In this document: positions 27,436-36,254 of the stretch, in pieces | How positions within the stretch are numbered: position 1 is the first letter of the stretch | Layout of the letters: each line of letters starts with the position of its first letter | Assembly: GCA_037442205.1 (NCBI GenBank) | Contig: JBBIQS010000014.1 | Location: 39,243 to 103,242 of the forward strand | Origin: JBBIQS01 sp037442205 | GTDB taxonomy: Bacteria; Myxococcota; Myxococcia; Myxococcales; UBA5297 | Direction of reading: 5' to 3' | DNA: 64,000 bases | Made by a program: the position numbers and the translations under genes | The notes under the pieces: model-generated | Told to the model about the DNA's origin: nothing | Databases searched by the model: none | Seen by the model: the letters and a program-made list of their open reading frames with translations, nothing else

Positions 27436-29189
27436 CGCACTCCCAGGCGATCCCTCCCAAGGTCGACACGCTGCCAGCGCTGCTGGCCGCGGCCGCGCGC
27501 TCGCGCGACGGCATCACCTTCGTCGACGCCCGCGAGAACGACCAGACGCTGCCGTTTCTGGAGATCGAGCGGCGGGCGGAAAAGGTGGCGCGCGGGCTGA
27601 TCGAGCTGGGGATCCGCCCAGGCGATCGGGTGGCGATGGTGCTGCCGACCTCGCCCGGCTTCCTCGACGCCTTCTTCGGCACCCTGCTGGCGGGGGCGGT
27701 GGCGGTGCCGCTCTACCCGCCGCTGCGGCTGGGCCGGATGGATGAGTACCACGCCCGCACCGCCCGAATGCTTTCGCTGGTCGATGCGCGGCTGCTGATC
27801 GCCGACGCGCGGATGAAGCGGCTGCTGGGTCAGGCGGTGGAGCGCGCCAAGCCGGCGCTGGGGTGCCTGGACATCGAGGAACTCCGCGCGGATTCGCCGC
27901 TGGTCGAACGGCCCTGGCGGCGGACGGAGCAGCCGGCGGTGATCCAGTTCTCCTCTGGGACCACCGTCGACCCCAAACCGGTGGTGCTCTCGCACCAGGC
28001 GATCCTCTCCAACCTCGCGGCCATCGAGAGCTTCTTCCCCGAGGGCGAGCTCTACCGGCACGCCGGCGTCTCGTGGCTGCCGCTGTACCACGACATGGGA
28101 CTCATCGGCTGCCTGCTCTTGTCGGTCTACCACCCCGCCAAGCTGGCGCTGATCCCGCCGGAGCTGTTCTTGGGCCGACCGTCGATCTGGCTGCGCACGA
28201 TCTCTCGGCAGCGGGCCACGCTGTCGGTGGCGCCCAACTTCGCCCTCGGGCTTTGCACCAAGCGCATCCGCGACGAGGAGATGCAGGGAGTGGATCTGTC
28301 GCGCTGGCGGACGGTGATGGCGGGGGCCGAGCCGATATCGCCGCAAGTGCTGCGCAACTTCGCCGCCCGCTTCCGGCCCTGGGGCTTCGACCCTCAGGCG
28401 CTGACCCCGGTCTACGGGCTGTCGGAGGCGACGCTGGCGGTGACCTTCTCGCGCCCGCGCGAGGGCCCCGCGACCCTCAAGGTGGACCGCAAGGCGCTGG
28501 CCGCCGAGGGCGAGGTCCGCGAGGGCACGGGCGAGCTGGTTTCGGTGGGCAAGCCGGTCCCCGGGGTCGAGGTGGAGATCCGCGGCCCGGACGGCCGGGC
28601 TCTTCCAGAGCGCCGCGTCGGGCGGATCTTCGTGCGCAGCCCAGGGCTGATGACCGAGTACTTCGGCAACCCCACCGCCACCGCCGCCGCGCTCGACGCC
28701 GGATGGCTGGACACCGGAGACCTGGGCTTCTTCGCCGGCGGAGAGCTGTGCGTGTGCGGGCGGGCCAAGGACGTGGTGATCCTGCGCGGGGCCAACCACT
28801 CGCCGCAGGAGTTCGAGGAGAGCCTGGAGGGGATCGAGGGGCTGCGGCCGGGGTGCGCGGTGGCCATCGGGCTGGTGCTCGAGGGCCAGGAGGGAGAGGA
28901 GCTGGCGCTGCTGGCCGAGGTCGGCGAGGGGGTGCGCCCCACCGAAGAGCTGCAGGAGAAAGTGCGGGCGGCGGTGCTGGCCCGCACCGGGATCCGGCCG
29001 TACTCGGTGCGGCTGCTGCCGCCGGGGACGCTGCCGCGCACCTCCAGCGGCAAGCTGCGGCGCATCGAGGCCAAGCGGCAGCTGGCGGCCGGAGAGATCG
29101 CCCCGCCGGCCAAGGTCACCCCGCTGCTGATGGCCGGGGAAATGATCAAGTCGGCGATCTCCTTCGCCAAGGTGAAGCTGGGCGGATGA
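27432..29189 (+). CDS. Fatty acyl-AMP ligase (FAAL type)
   Basis: 585 aa adenylate-forming enzyme. The phosphate loop is IQFSSGTTVDPK (171-182). VSWLPLYHDMGLIG is the block typical of FAALs (FadD32-like) rather than acyl-CoA synthetases. YGLSEATLAV, WLDTGDLGFF and the C-terminal LPRTSSGKLRR (adenylation lysine) are present. It is predicted to activate a fatty acid as acyl-AMP and load the adjacent ACP. Overlaps both neighbours by 4 bases. CoA ligase activity cannot be excluded by eye. Confidence 0.9.
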   Translation: MTHSQAIPPKVDTLPALLAAAARSRDGITFVDARENDQTLPFLEIERRAEKVARGLIELGIRPGDRVAMVLPTSPGFLDAFFGTLLAGAVAVPLYPPLRLGRMDEYHARTARMLSLVDARLLIADARMKRLLGQAVERAKPALGCLDIEELRADSPLVERPWRRTEQPAVIQFSSGTTVDPKPVVLSHQAILSNLAAIESFFPEGELYRHAGVSWLPLYHDMGLIGCLLLSVYHPAKLALIPPELFLGRPSIWLRTISRQRATLSVAPNFALGLCTKRIRDEEMQGVDLSRWRTVMAGAEPISPQVLRNFAARFRPWGFDPQALTPVYGLSEATLAVTFSRPREGPATLKVDRKALAAEGEVREGTGELVSVGKPVPGVEVEIRGPDGRALPERRVGRIFVRSPGLMTEYFGNPTATAAALDAGWLDTGDLGFFAGGELCVCGRAKDVVILRGANHSPQEFEESLEGIEGLRPGCAVAIGLVLEGQEGEELALLAEVGEGVRPTEELQEKVRAAVLARTGIRPYSVRLLPPGTLPRTSSGKLRRIEAKRQLAAGEIAPPAKVTPLLMAGEMIKSAISFAKVKLGG

Positions 29190-30355
29190 AGGTCGAGGTG
29201 GCCATCGTCGGCGGGGGGCCGGCCGGGCTGGCGGTGGCGATCGAGGCGGCCGCCCGCGGCTTCGAGGTCGCGCTCTTCGAGCGGCAGGAGCGCGCGCCCG
29301 ACAAGGCCTGTGGCGAAGGGATCCTGCCGGCGGGAGTCGCCTGCCTGCGCCGGCTGGGGGCGCTCAAGGCGATCCGCGAGCACCCGCGCGACCACGCGCT
29401 GATCTCCGGCCTGCGCTACGTCGAGGAGGACGGCCGCGGCGTGGAATCCCCCTGGCCCGGGCTGGCGCTGACTGTGCGGCGCACCCTGCTCGAGCGTACG
29501 CTCGCAGAGCGCGCCGAATCGGCGGGAGCCCGGCTGCACTTCGGCTGTGCCGCACGCCGCTTCCGAATCGAGGGCGAGGGCGTGCGCCTGGAAACCGACG
29601 CCGGAGAGGTCGAGGCCCGGCTGCTGGTGGCGGCGGACGGCCTGCACTCCCCCATCCGCCGCGCCGCGGGGCTCGAGGGGCGGCCGCTTGCGCGCCACCG
29701 GCTGGGGATGCGGCGGCATTTCGCGACCGCGCCCTGGAGCTCGCTGGTCGAGGTCTATTGGGGCGACGGCATGGAGGCCTACGTGACGCCGGTCGGCCCG
29801 GCGCGGGTCGGGGTGGCCGTGCTGTGGGACGCCGCCCGACAGCGGCGCCGGCCCTCGCTGGATCCGTTGTTCACGGGCTTCGGGTTGCTGCGCGAGCGCC
29901 TGGGCGAGGCGGCGCCCGAGACCGCCATTCGCGGGGCGGGGCCTTTTGGCGGTCTGGCGCGCTCGGCGGCGGGCCAGCGGCTGGCGCTGATCGGCGACGC
30001 CGCCGGGACGCTCGATCCGATCAGCGGCGAGGGCATTTCGCTGGCCCTGCAATGTGCCGCCGGGCTCGGCGAGCTGTTGGAGGGGCTGGTGAGGCGGCGC
30101 GATCCCGGGCCGGCGCTCGAGGAGTACGCGCGGCTGCACCGGCGAGCCTATCGACGGGCGGCGCTGCTGCCGGGACTTCTGTTGCAGCTGTCGGACAATC
30201 CGGCGCTGCGTCGGGCGGCCTTCGGGGCACTGCAGCGCGCCCCGGCGATCTTCCGGGCGATCGTGACCAGGGCGACCGCCCCGGTTGCCGGCCCCGGGCC
30301 GGATCTCCAAGCCATGGGCCCCGCGGCGACGAACCCCGAGAGCCGCGCACCCTGA
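29186..30355 (+). CDS. FAD-dependent oxidoreductase/hydroxylase
   Basis: 389 aa of the phenol hydroxylase/geranylgeranyl reductase superfamily. The dinucleotide site is VAIVGGGPAGLAVA (5-18); ACGEGILPAG resembles the GR2 family; the second FAD motif is LIGDAAGTLDPISGEGISLAL. At the end of the type III PKS operon it matches the place of SrsC, a flavoprotein that hydroxylates methylated alkylresorcinols toward quinones. Reductive action on a lipid tail is the other possibility. Coupled to the ligase gene (ATGA). It ends 16 bases before a convergent gene. Confidence 0.85.
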   Translation: MKVEVAIVGGGPAGLAVAIEAAARGFEVALFERQERAPDKACGEGILPAGVACLRRLGALKAIREHPRDHALISGLRYVEEDGRGVESPWPGLALTVRRTLLERTLAERAESAGARLHFGCAARRFRIEGEGVRLETDAGEVEARLLVAADGLHSPIRRAAGLEGRPLARHRLGMRRHFATAPWSSLVEVYWGDGMEAYVTPVGPARVGVAVLWDAARQRRRPSLDPLFTGFGLLRERLGEAAPETAIRGAGPFGGLARSAAGQRLALIGDAAGTLDPISGEGISLALQCAAGLGELLEGLVRRRDPGPALEEYARLHRRAYRRAALLPGLLLQLSDNPALRRAAFGALQRAPAIFRAIVTRATAPVAGPGPDLQAMGPAATNPESRAP

Positions 30356-30371
30356 TGGATCTCGCTCGAGG

Positions 30372-31979
30372 TCAGAACGCCTGCCGCAGGCTGAGCGACA
30401 GCCCGCGGTCGAACTGCGACCGGCCGGCGAAGCCGAGAGCGTAGTAGACGTCGAGCTGGAAGGCGTCGGCGACCAGCGCGCACAGCCCGACGCCAAAGGA
30501 GTCGACGAAGCGGGCGTTGGCCAGCCCCTTGCCGCGGTCGAGGTCCTCGAACAGCCCGGCGTCGTGGAAGACCGCCAGCTTGTAGATGTCGCGCACCAGC
30601 GAGAAGCGCCCCTCGAGCCGCAGGCCGCCGGCGCGCGGGCTGTAGAAGCGGTCGGCGAAGACTCCGCGGACGTAGCTGCCGCCCACCGAGCTCTCCTCGA
30701 CGAACGGCGCCTGGCCCCACAGGAAGCGGCCCGAGCTGGTCACCCACAGGTCGTGCCAGCCCAGCTCGAAGACCTTCTGGTAGTCCCAGTGCGTCACCCC
30801 GTAGCGCTCCCCACCCCAGCCCGGATAGTGCAGCGCCTCCAGGTGCAGCTCATGCCGGCGGTCGGCGCGGATCTGATCGGGATCGAAGACGAAATCGGCG
30901 CCGGCCTGGAACACCGGGTGCGTCGAACCGACGGGGTTGACCCCGGGCGGAACAGGCGCGGCACCGGCCGGGATCAGGTCGAAGACGTTGAGCCGCTCCA
31001 TGCCCGCGCCCAGCCAGAGGTCCATGCCGGTCCTGGGCTCCCCGTGGACCGAGAACAGCCCGCGCATTCGCATCAGCCGATAGCTCTCCAGAGGAAGATC
31101 CGGCCGCTGGTGGCTCGAGTAGCGCACGCTGAGATCCAGGCCGGGCCGCAGAGTGAGCGCCAGCGCCGGGGCCCGCCAGTTCATCTCCCCCAACCCGCGA
31201 GTCAGGGCGAGATAGGGATCTCCTCCTGCCAGCGGGCTGCGCAGCTTGGTCCCCAGCTCCAGCCGGCCGATCCAGCGATCGGCGGCGAGCAGCAGCCCGC
31301 TGCCCTTGTAGTCGAGGTTGCCCAGCGCCCCGTCGGCGCCGTCGAGCCCGGCGCCGATGCCCAGCCCGCGCCGCCACTCGTCGCGGTGCAGCGTGATCTG
31401 CAGATCGTAGCGGCCGTGCGGCGGGATCAGCCGGTGGCCGAAGAACTGCCCCAGCTCGTCCAGCACCCACAGGTTGGCGAGCTGCGGCCCGACGTGCTCC
31501 ACCTGCCCGCTCGACACCAGCTCCCAGTGATCGACCGAGAGGTTGAACTGCTCCTTGAGGTGCGCGATCTGCCGCTCGAGCTGCGGGCGGTTGAAGACCT
31601 TGTGCGGCAGGTCGAGCGCGATGCGCGCCTCGACCGTCTCCAGCCCCGCCTGCCCGCGCAGGATGATCTTCCCCAGCAAGCCCTCGTCGAGGAAGACGTG
31701 CAGTTCGTCGTTGCCGACCGCGACCTCGACCACCGCCAGTTCGTAGCCGATCTGGTGGAGGAATTCGGTGAGCTGGCCGCGGATGCTGGCGGCGGTGGCG
31801 GGGTCGGCCTTGGCGGTCTCCGGCAGCCGCAGGAACGCCAGGTAGACCTCGTCCTGCAGCACTCCGTTGCCGTGGAAGACCACCGGCGGCCGGCGGGCGG
31901 GCTCGGCCTCCGACGCCGCGGCGGCGGTCGGCGAAGAGGCGGCCAGGCAGGCGGCGAGGAGTGGCGCGAGCAGTGTCAT
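30372..31979 (-). CDS. Outer-membrane beta-barrel protein, BamA/TamA-like
   Basis: 535 aa. A signal peptide (about 1-22) is followed by a beta-alpha periplasmic region with one or two POTRA-like repeats (about 38-165, GKIILRGQAGLETVEARIAL, KVFNRPQLERQIAHLKEQF) and then alternating amphipathic strands to a C-terminal Phe (SLSLRQAF), as for Omp85 proteins. It is shorter than BamA and has no surface lipoprotein signal. Its substrate is unknown. It is convergent with the polyketide operon but not cotranscribed. Confidence 0.7.
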   Translation of the reverse strand: MTLLAPLLAACLAASSPTAAAASEAEPARRPPVVFHGNGVLQDEVYLAFLRLPETAKADPATAASIRGQLTEFLHQIGYELAVVEVAVGNDELHVFLDEGLLGKIILRGQAGLETVEARIALDLPHKVFNRPQLERQIAHLKEQFNLSVDHWELVSSGQVEHVGPQLANLWVLDELGQFFGHRLIPPHGRYDLQITLHRDEWRRGLGIGAGLDGADGALGNLDYKGSGLLLAADRWIGRLELGTKLRSPLAGGDPYLALTRGLGEMNWRAPALALTLRPGLDLSVRYSSHQRPDLPLESYRLMRMRGLFSVHGEPRTGMDLWLGAGMERLNVFDLIPAGAAPVPPGVNPVGSTHPVFQAGADFVFDPDQIRADRRHELHLEALHYPGWGGERYGVTHWDYQKVFELGWHDLWVTSSGRFLWGQAPFVEESSVGGSYVRGVFADRFYSPRAGGLRLEGRFSLVRDIYKLAVFHDAGLFEDLDRGKGLANARFVDSFGVGLCALVADAFQLDVYYALGFAGRSQFDRGLSLSLRQAF

Positions 31980-32068
31980 CGAGGCGGAGCTTCGGATTCT
32001 AGCGGAGGCGCGCCGTCCCCGCCGCGCCGCGCCCTCCCGCCCTTCGCTCGAGCGGGCCGAAAACTTGA

Positions 32069-32090
32069 GGTGCTACAGGCCTGTGGCACC
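32069..32090. promoter_or_regulatory. Palindrome just upstream of the PilZ gene
   Basis: A 22-base inverted repeat with 20 matching positions: GGTGC, one base, ACAGG, then CCTGT, one base, GCACC. It ends 8 bases before the PilZ ATG at 32099 and lies in the divergent gap with the barrel gene. It could be a repressor or cyclic-nucleotide-receptor-like site, or a hairpin over the translation start. Confidence 0.5.
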
Positions 32091-32098
32091 TTCGAACC

Positions 32099-32407
32099 AT
32101 GACAAACAAGCGCTCGGACGCCCGCCTTCGCCGCACCCTCTGCCTCTCCCTCGGCGACAAGCTCCCCGCCCTGACGGCCGACGTGTCGCCGACGGGCTTC
32201 TGCGCCGAGCTCGGAGCGGTCTTCATCCCCGGCTCGCAGGTCCACGGCAGCATCGTCCTCGACGCCCGGCGCATCCCGTTCCAGGGCGAGGTGACCTGGG
32301 CCCGCCCCGGCGCACCCGCCCAAGGCGTGCGCAGCCGCATCGGCGTGCGCTTCACCCGCATCGCCGACGGCCTCGACGGCGTGCTGGCCGGCCCGGCCGC
32401 CAAGTAG
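32099..32407 (+). CDS. PilZ domain protein
   Basis: 102 aa. PilZ-like order: basic N-terminus (MTNKRSDARLRRTL), DVSPTGFCAEL (the D/NxSxxG motif), FQGEVTWARPG and RIGVRFTRI. The first arginine motif is reduced compared with canonical RxxxR, so c-di-GMP binding is uncertain. No Shine-Dalgarno is evident. Upstream palindrome at 32069-32090. It precedes thiC by 116 bases on the same strand. Confidence 0.72.
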   Translation: MTNKRSDARLRRTLCLSLGDKLPALTADVSPTGFCAELGAVFIPGSQVHGSIVLDARRIPFQGEVTWARPGAPAQGVRSRIGVRFTRIADGLDGVLAGPAAK

Positions 32408-32523
32408 CGCCAGGGGCAGCCGGCCAGTCCCCGAGTGTGAGAAGAGGCGCGAGCGCGTTGCGCTCTCGCCCGCGCGCCGTTAGTGCTAGCGGCTTCGCCT
32501 CACCTTCACCTCGAGGATTGCTC

Positions 32524-33900
32524 ATGCGCACCCAGTGGATCTCCCGCCGCCGCGGCCTCTCCAACCTCACCCAGCTGCACTTCGCGCGTCAGGGCGTGGT
32601 CACCGAGGAGATGGAGCACGTGGCCCGCCGGGAGAGCCTGAGCCCCGAGCTGGTGCGCGCCGAGGTGGCCCGGGGGCGGATGATCATCCCGGCCAACGTC
32701 GCCCATCCCGAGCTGGAGCCGATGGCCATCGGCGTCGCCTCGCGCTGCAAGATCAACGCGAACATCGGCAACAGCGCGGTGACCAGCGACATTGGCGCCG
32801 AGTTGGAGAAGCTCGCGATCTGCCTCAAGCACGGCGCGGACACGGTGATGGACCTGTCCACCGGCGGCGACATCCCCGACATCCGCAATGCCATCCTGCG
32901 CCACAGCCCGCTGCCGGTGGGCACGGTGCCGATCTACGAGGCCATCGCTCGGGTCAAGGACGTCGCCGAGCTCACCCCCGAGCTGCTCCTGCAGGTGATC
33001 GAGGAGCAGGCGGCGCAGGGGGTGGACTACATGACCATCCACGCCGGCCTGCTGCGGGAGTTCTTGCCGCTGGCCGCCCACCGCACCACCGGCATCGTCA
33101 GCCGCGGCGGGGCGCTGATCGCCCAGTGGATGCTGGCCAACGACGCCCAGAACCCGTTCTTCACCCACTTCGACCGGATCTGCGAGATCTTCCAGCGCTA
33201 CGACGTGGCCTTCAGCCTCGGGGACGGGCTGCGCCCGGGCTGCCTGGCCGACGCCTCCGACGCCGCCCAGTTCGCCGAACTGGAGGTGCTGGGCCAGCTG
33301 ACCAAGCGCGCCTGGGAGAAGGACGTGCAGGTGATGGTCGAGGGCCCCGGCCACGTCCCGCTCGACCAGATCCCGATGAACATGCAGAAGGAGCGCGTGC
33401 TGTGCCACGAGGCGCCCTTCTACGTTTTGGGGCCGCTGGTGACCGACATCGCGCCCGGCTACGACCACATCACCAGCGCCATCGGGGCGGCGGTGGCGGC
33501 GCAGCACGGGGCGGCGATGCTCTGCTACGTCACCCCCAAGGAGCACCTGGGGCTGCCCGACCGCGAGGACGTGCGCCAGGGGATCATCGCCTACAAGATC
33601 GCCGCCCACGCCGCCGACGTGGCCCTCAAGCGCCCGGGGGCCCGCGACCGCGACGACGAGCTGTCCCGCGCCCGCTACGCCTTCGACTGGAACCGCCAGT
33701 TCGAGCTTTCGCTCGACCCGGACGCCGCCCGCTCGATGCACGACCAGACGCTGCCACAGGAGGCCTTCAAGTCGGCCGAGTTCTGCTCGATGTGCGGGCC
33801 CAAGTTCTGCTCGATGAAGATCCACTCCCACCTGCAGGAGCTGACCGACAAGGCCCGCGCCAAGCGCGAGGCGAACGGAGAGAAGCGGCCGGAGGCCTGA
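32524..33900 (+). CDS. thiC: Phosphomethylpyrimidine synthase
   Basis: Radical-SAM enzyme converting 5-aminoimidazole ribotide to the thiamine pyrimidine HMP-P. 458 aa, the short form that lacks the N-terminal extension of the E. coli enzyme. The [4Fe-4S] motif is CSMCGPKFC near the C-terminus (Cys421, Cys424, Cys429). ATG at 32524. The 116-bp leader contains a GAGCGC-GTT-GCGCTC hairpin (32451-32465) but no recognisable thiamine pyrophosphate riboswitch, unusual for thiC. No other thi genes are nearby. Confidence 0.96.
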   Translation: MRTQWISRRRGLSNLTQLHFARQGVVTEEMEHVARRESLSPELVRAEVARGRMIIPANVAHPELEPMAIGVASRCKINANIGNSAVTSDIGAELEKLAICLKHGADTVMDLSTGGDIPDIRNAILRHSPLPVGTVPIYEAIARVKDVAELTPELLLQVIEEQAAQGVDYMTIHAGLLREFLPLAAHRTTGIVSRGGALIAQWMLANDAQNPFFTHFDRICEIFQRYDVAFSLGDGLRPGCLADASDAAQFAELEVLGQLTKRAWEKDVQVMVEGPGHVPLDQIPMNMQKERVLCHEAPFYVLGPLVTDIAPGYDHITSAIGAAVAAQHGAAMLCYVTPKEHLGLPDREDVRQGIIAYKIAAHAADVALKRPGARDRDDELSRARYAFDWNRQFELSLDPDAARSMHDQTLPQEAFKSAEFCSMCGPKFCSMKIHSHLQELTDKARAKREANGEKRPEA

Positions 33901-33921
33901 GCTTCCCTCGCCGCTCGGACC

Positions 33922-34743
33922 TCACCCGCAGCCGCAGGAGCCGCCGCAGCAAGCCGTCTCGCCGGGCTTGACCGCCTCGATCGTCGCCGAGGCCACGTAG
34001 TTCTCCGCGCCCGAGCCGGGAAGCCAGTTGCGGATGAACTCGCGGCTGCCTTCCTTGACCTCGATCCGCACCTGCTCGAAGCCGGCCTCGGCCAGCAGTT
34101 GCTTGAGCATCTCGACCTGGGCCGCTCCCGAGACGCAGCCGGTGAGCGCGGCGTCGGAGGCCAGCGACGCCGGCATCTCGGCGGTGGCCACCACATCGGA
34201 GATCGCCAGGCGCCCGCCCGGCTTCAGGACCCGGAAGGCATCGCGAAACACCGATAGCTTGTCGGGCGAGAGGTTGATCACGCAGTTGGAGAGGATGACG
34301 TCCACGGTGCCATCGGCGACCGGCAGGTGCTCGATCTCGCCCAGGCGGAACTCGACGTTGCCGGCGCCGCTGCGGCGGGCGTTCTCGCGAGCGCGGGCGA
34401 TCATCTCGGCGGTCATGTCCACGCCGATGACCTTTCCCGACGAGCCGACCTTTCTGGCCGCCAGAAAGGCGTCGAAGCCGGCGCCGGCGCCGAGGTCGAG
34501 GACCGTCTCGCCCGGCTTGAGAGCGGCGATCGCCTGAGGATTCCCGCACCCCAGCCCGAGGTTGGCGCCCTCCGGCGCCTGGGCCAGCTCCTCGGCCGAA
34601 TAGCCGATCTCCAGACTGGCATTCGGATTGGGGCCGCAGCACCCGCCTCCGGAACAGCAGCTTTCGGGGACAGCCTTGAGCGCCACCTTGCCGTACTGCT
34701 CCCGCACTGCGGCCCGAACCTGGTCGTGCTTGTCCGTGCTCAT
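33922..34743 (-). CDS. arsM: Arsenite methyltransferase
   Basis: SAM-dependent enzyme methylating As(III). 273 aa. The SAM site is ETVLDLGAGAGFDAFLAARKVG (about 79-100). The three arsenic-binding cysteines of the family are present: Cys66 (GLGCGNP), Cys154 (SNCVINL) and Cys203 (GCVSG). An extra Cys-rich patch near the N-terminus (SCCSGGGCCG) and at the C-terminus (TACCGGSCGCG) may bind arsenic too. It is the last gene of the aqpS-arsR-arsM set, 46 bases after arsR. Confidence 0.93.
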   Translation of the reverse strand: MSTDKHDQVRAAVREQYGKVALKAVPESCCSGGGCCGPNPNASLEIGYSAEELAQAPEGANLGLGCGNPQAIAALKPGETVLDLGAGAGFDAFLAARKVGSSGKVIGVDMTAEMIARARENARRSGAGNVEFRLGEIEHLPVADGTVDVILSNCVINLSPDKLSVFRDAFRVLKPGGRLAISDVVATAEMPASLASDAALTGCVSGAAQVEMLKQLLAEAGFEQVRIEVKEGSREFIRNWLPGSGAENYVASATIEAVKPGETACCGGSCGCG

Positions 34744-34789
34744 TATTCGCGACTCCTTGGCGATGCGCTCATGTTCGCCCTCGCGCCAC

Positions 34790-35134
34790 TCATAAGCTTC
34801 CCACCAGCGACTTGAGCCGGCGCAAGGCTCTGGGGTCGAGGCAGTAACAGACGCGAGGGCCGTCGATCTCCCCGGTGATCAGGCCGGAGTCCTTGAGGAC
34901 CTTGAGGTGCTGGGACACCGTCGATTGCGCGAGCGGCAGCTCGCTGACGATGTCGCCGCACACGCAGGCGGTTCGACGAGAGAGCAGCCGGAGGATCTGC
35001 ACCCGGGCAGGATGCCCAACGGCCTTGGTGAGCGCCGCCAGCTCCTTGTCGGCCTGTGGCCCTTCGACCGGGCGGAGATCGGCCTGCCGGCTCTCCTCCG
35101 GAAAACAGACCTGTCGCGGGGACTTCTTGACCAT
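34790..35134 (-). CDS. arsR: ArsR family arsenic-responsive repressor
   Basis: 114 aa winged-helix repressor. The alpha-3 metalloid site is ACVCGDIV with Cys57 and Cys59; the recognition helix is AQSTVSQHLKVLKDSGLI. Two further cysteines (VCYC, 96 and 98) may contribute. It is expected to repress its own operon and release DNA on binding As(III). A promoter with a matching inverted repeat lies 22-58 bases upstream. Confidence 0.92.
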   Translation of the reverse strand: MVKKSPRQVCFPEESRQADLRPVEGPQADKELAALTKAVGHPARVQILRLLSRRTACVCGDIVSELPLAQSTVSQHLKVLKDSGLITGEIDGPRVCYCLDPRALRRLKSLVGSL

Positions 35135-35155
35135 GGCGCAGCTCTCGCGAACGCT

Positions 35156-35192
35156 TTATCGGCGTTCTACGATAACTTGCTCCTGGACTCAA
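35156..35192 (-). promoter_or_regulatory. ars promoter with candidate ArsR operator
   Basis: Promoter on the minus strand: TTGAGT, 17 bases, TAGAAC (35192-35164). An inverted repeat TTATCG, 8 bases, CGATAA (35156-35175) brackets the -10 hexamer. A repressor dimer bound there would block RNA polymerase at arsR-arsM. Confidence 0.55.
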
Positions 35193-35324
35193 TCCTTCCG
35201 ATGCGCCTGGCAGGTAGAGCAGCCCAGGCTGCTGCCGCGGCGAGAGCCGCTCGGGATTTTGGAGACTGGCGGCCGACCGTAGAACGACGATTGCCAGCTT
35301 TCGAGGAGCAGACGAGCTGGCGTG

Positions 35325-36194
35325 CTACTGCTGCTCGGCCCCGATGTCCGCGCCGCGCTCACTCGACCGGCCTGCCAGCAGCGGGGCCAGCGCGAATCGG
35401 AAGGCCACCGCCGCCAGGCTGCCGCCGATCAGCGGCGCGGCGACGTAGACCGACAGCCAGCCGCCCTGCGGCCCCGGGATGGCCACTTCGCCCCAGCCGG
35501 CGAGAAAGGCCACCAGCCGAGGTCCCAAGTCGCGCGCCGGGTTGAAGCCTGCCTGGCTGAGCGGCGCGAGGATTGAGATCAGGGTCGTCACCGTTCCGCC
35601 GATGAGGATCGGAGTCAGGCTGTCGCTCGGGCGTCCGCGGTTGCTCCCCTCGGTGAGGAGAAAGATCAGCGCCACCAGCAGGAACGTCCCGCCCCCTTCG
35701 GCCAGCATCGCCGTGGGGATCGAGACTTCGAACCAGGGCAGATCGAGGCCCGGGTTCGGGAAGTACTCGCCGAAGAGCATCGCGGTTCGCACCGAGCCCG
35801 CGGTCCCTCGCACCAGCCCGTGCGCGGCCTCGAAGGCGCCGATCGCACCGCCGAACAGCGCCAGCACCGCCCCGCCGGCGGCGACGCCTCCGACCAGTTG
35901 CGCGCCCCAGTACGGAACCAGCAGGCGCGAGTGCTCCCGCCCGGCGATCACCATGGCGAGCGTAACGGCGGGGTTCAGATGTGCTCCGGAGAGCTGGCGG
36001 GTGGCGTAGATCGCCAACGCCACCCCGACGCCCCAGATCGCCGCCACCTGGACCACCCCGACGAAGCTGCCGAACAGCACCGCGCACGCCACCGTGGAGG
36101 TGCCGATGAAGGTGAGCAGGAAGGTGCCGACCAGCTCGCCGGTCAGGGGGCGAACGAGCTCGGAAACGTCGCTGGATTGGGGTGCGATGGCCAT
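35325..36194 (-). CDS. aqpS: MIP-family channel (arsenite-associated aquaglyceroporin)
   Basis: 289 aa, six membrane helices and two half-helices with NPA motifs at 74-76 (HLNPAVTL) and 218-220 (GFNPARDLGPR); the Asp after the second NPA is typical of glycerol-type channels that pass arsenite. Start ATG 36194 is chosen (AGAGG upstream); an ATG 15 codons earlier is possible. Next to arsR-arsM it fits AqpS-type arsenite efflux by passive flow. A 190-bp gap with the ars promoter separates it from arsR, so it has its own promoter or reads into the ars unit. Confidence 0.88.
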   Translation of the reverse strand: MAIAPQSSDVSELVRPLTGELVGTFLLTFIGTSTVACAVLFGSFVGVVQVAAIWGVGVALAIYATRQLSGAHLNPAVTLAMVIAGREHSRLLVPYWGAQLVGGVAAGGAVLALFGGAIGAFEAAHGLVRGTAGSVRTAMLFGEYFPNPGLDLPWFEVSIPTAMLAEGGGTFLLVALIFLLTEGSNRGRPSDSLTPILIGGTVTTLISILAPLSQAGFNPARDLGPRLVAFLAGWGEVAIPGPQGGWLSVYVAAPLIGGSLAAVAFRFALAPLLAGRSSERGADIGAEQQ

Positions 36195-36254
36195 GGGCGC
36201 GACCTCTGGGCAACCACAGAGAGCCACAGCCGGCCCCATGGATTCAAGAGCCGG

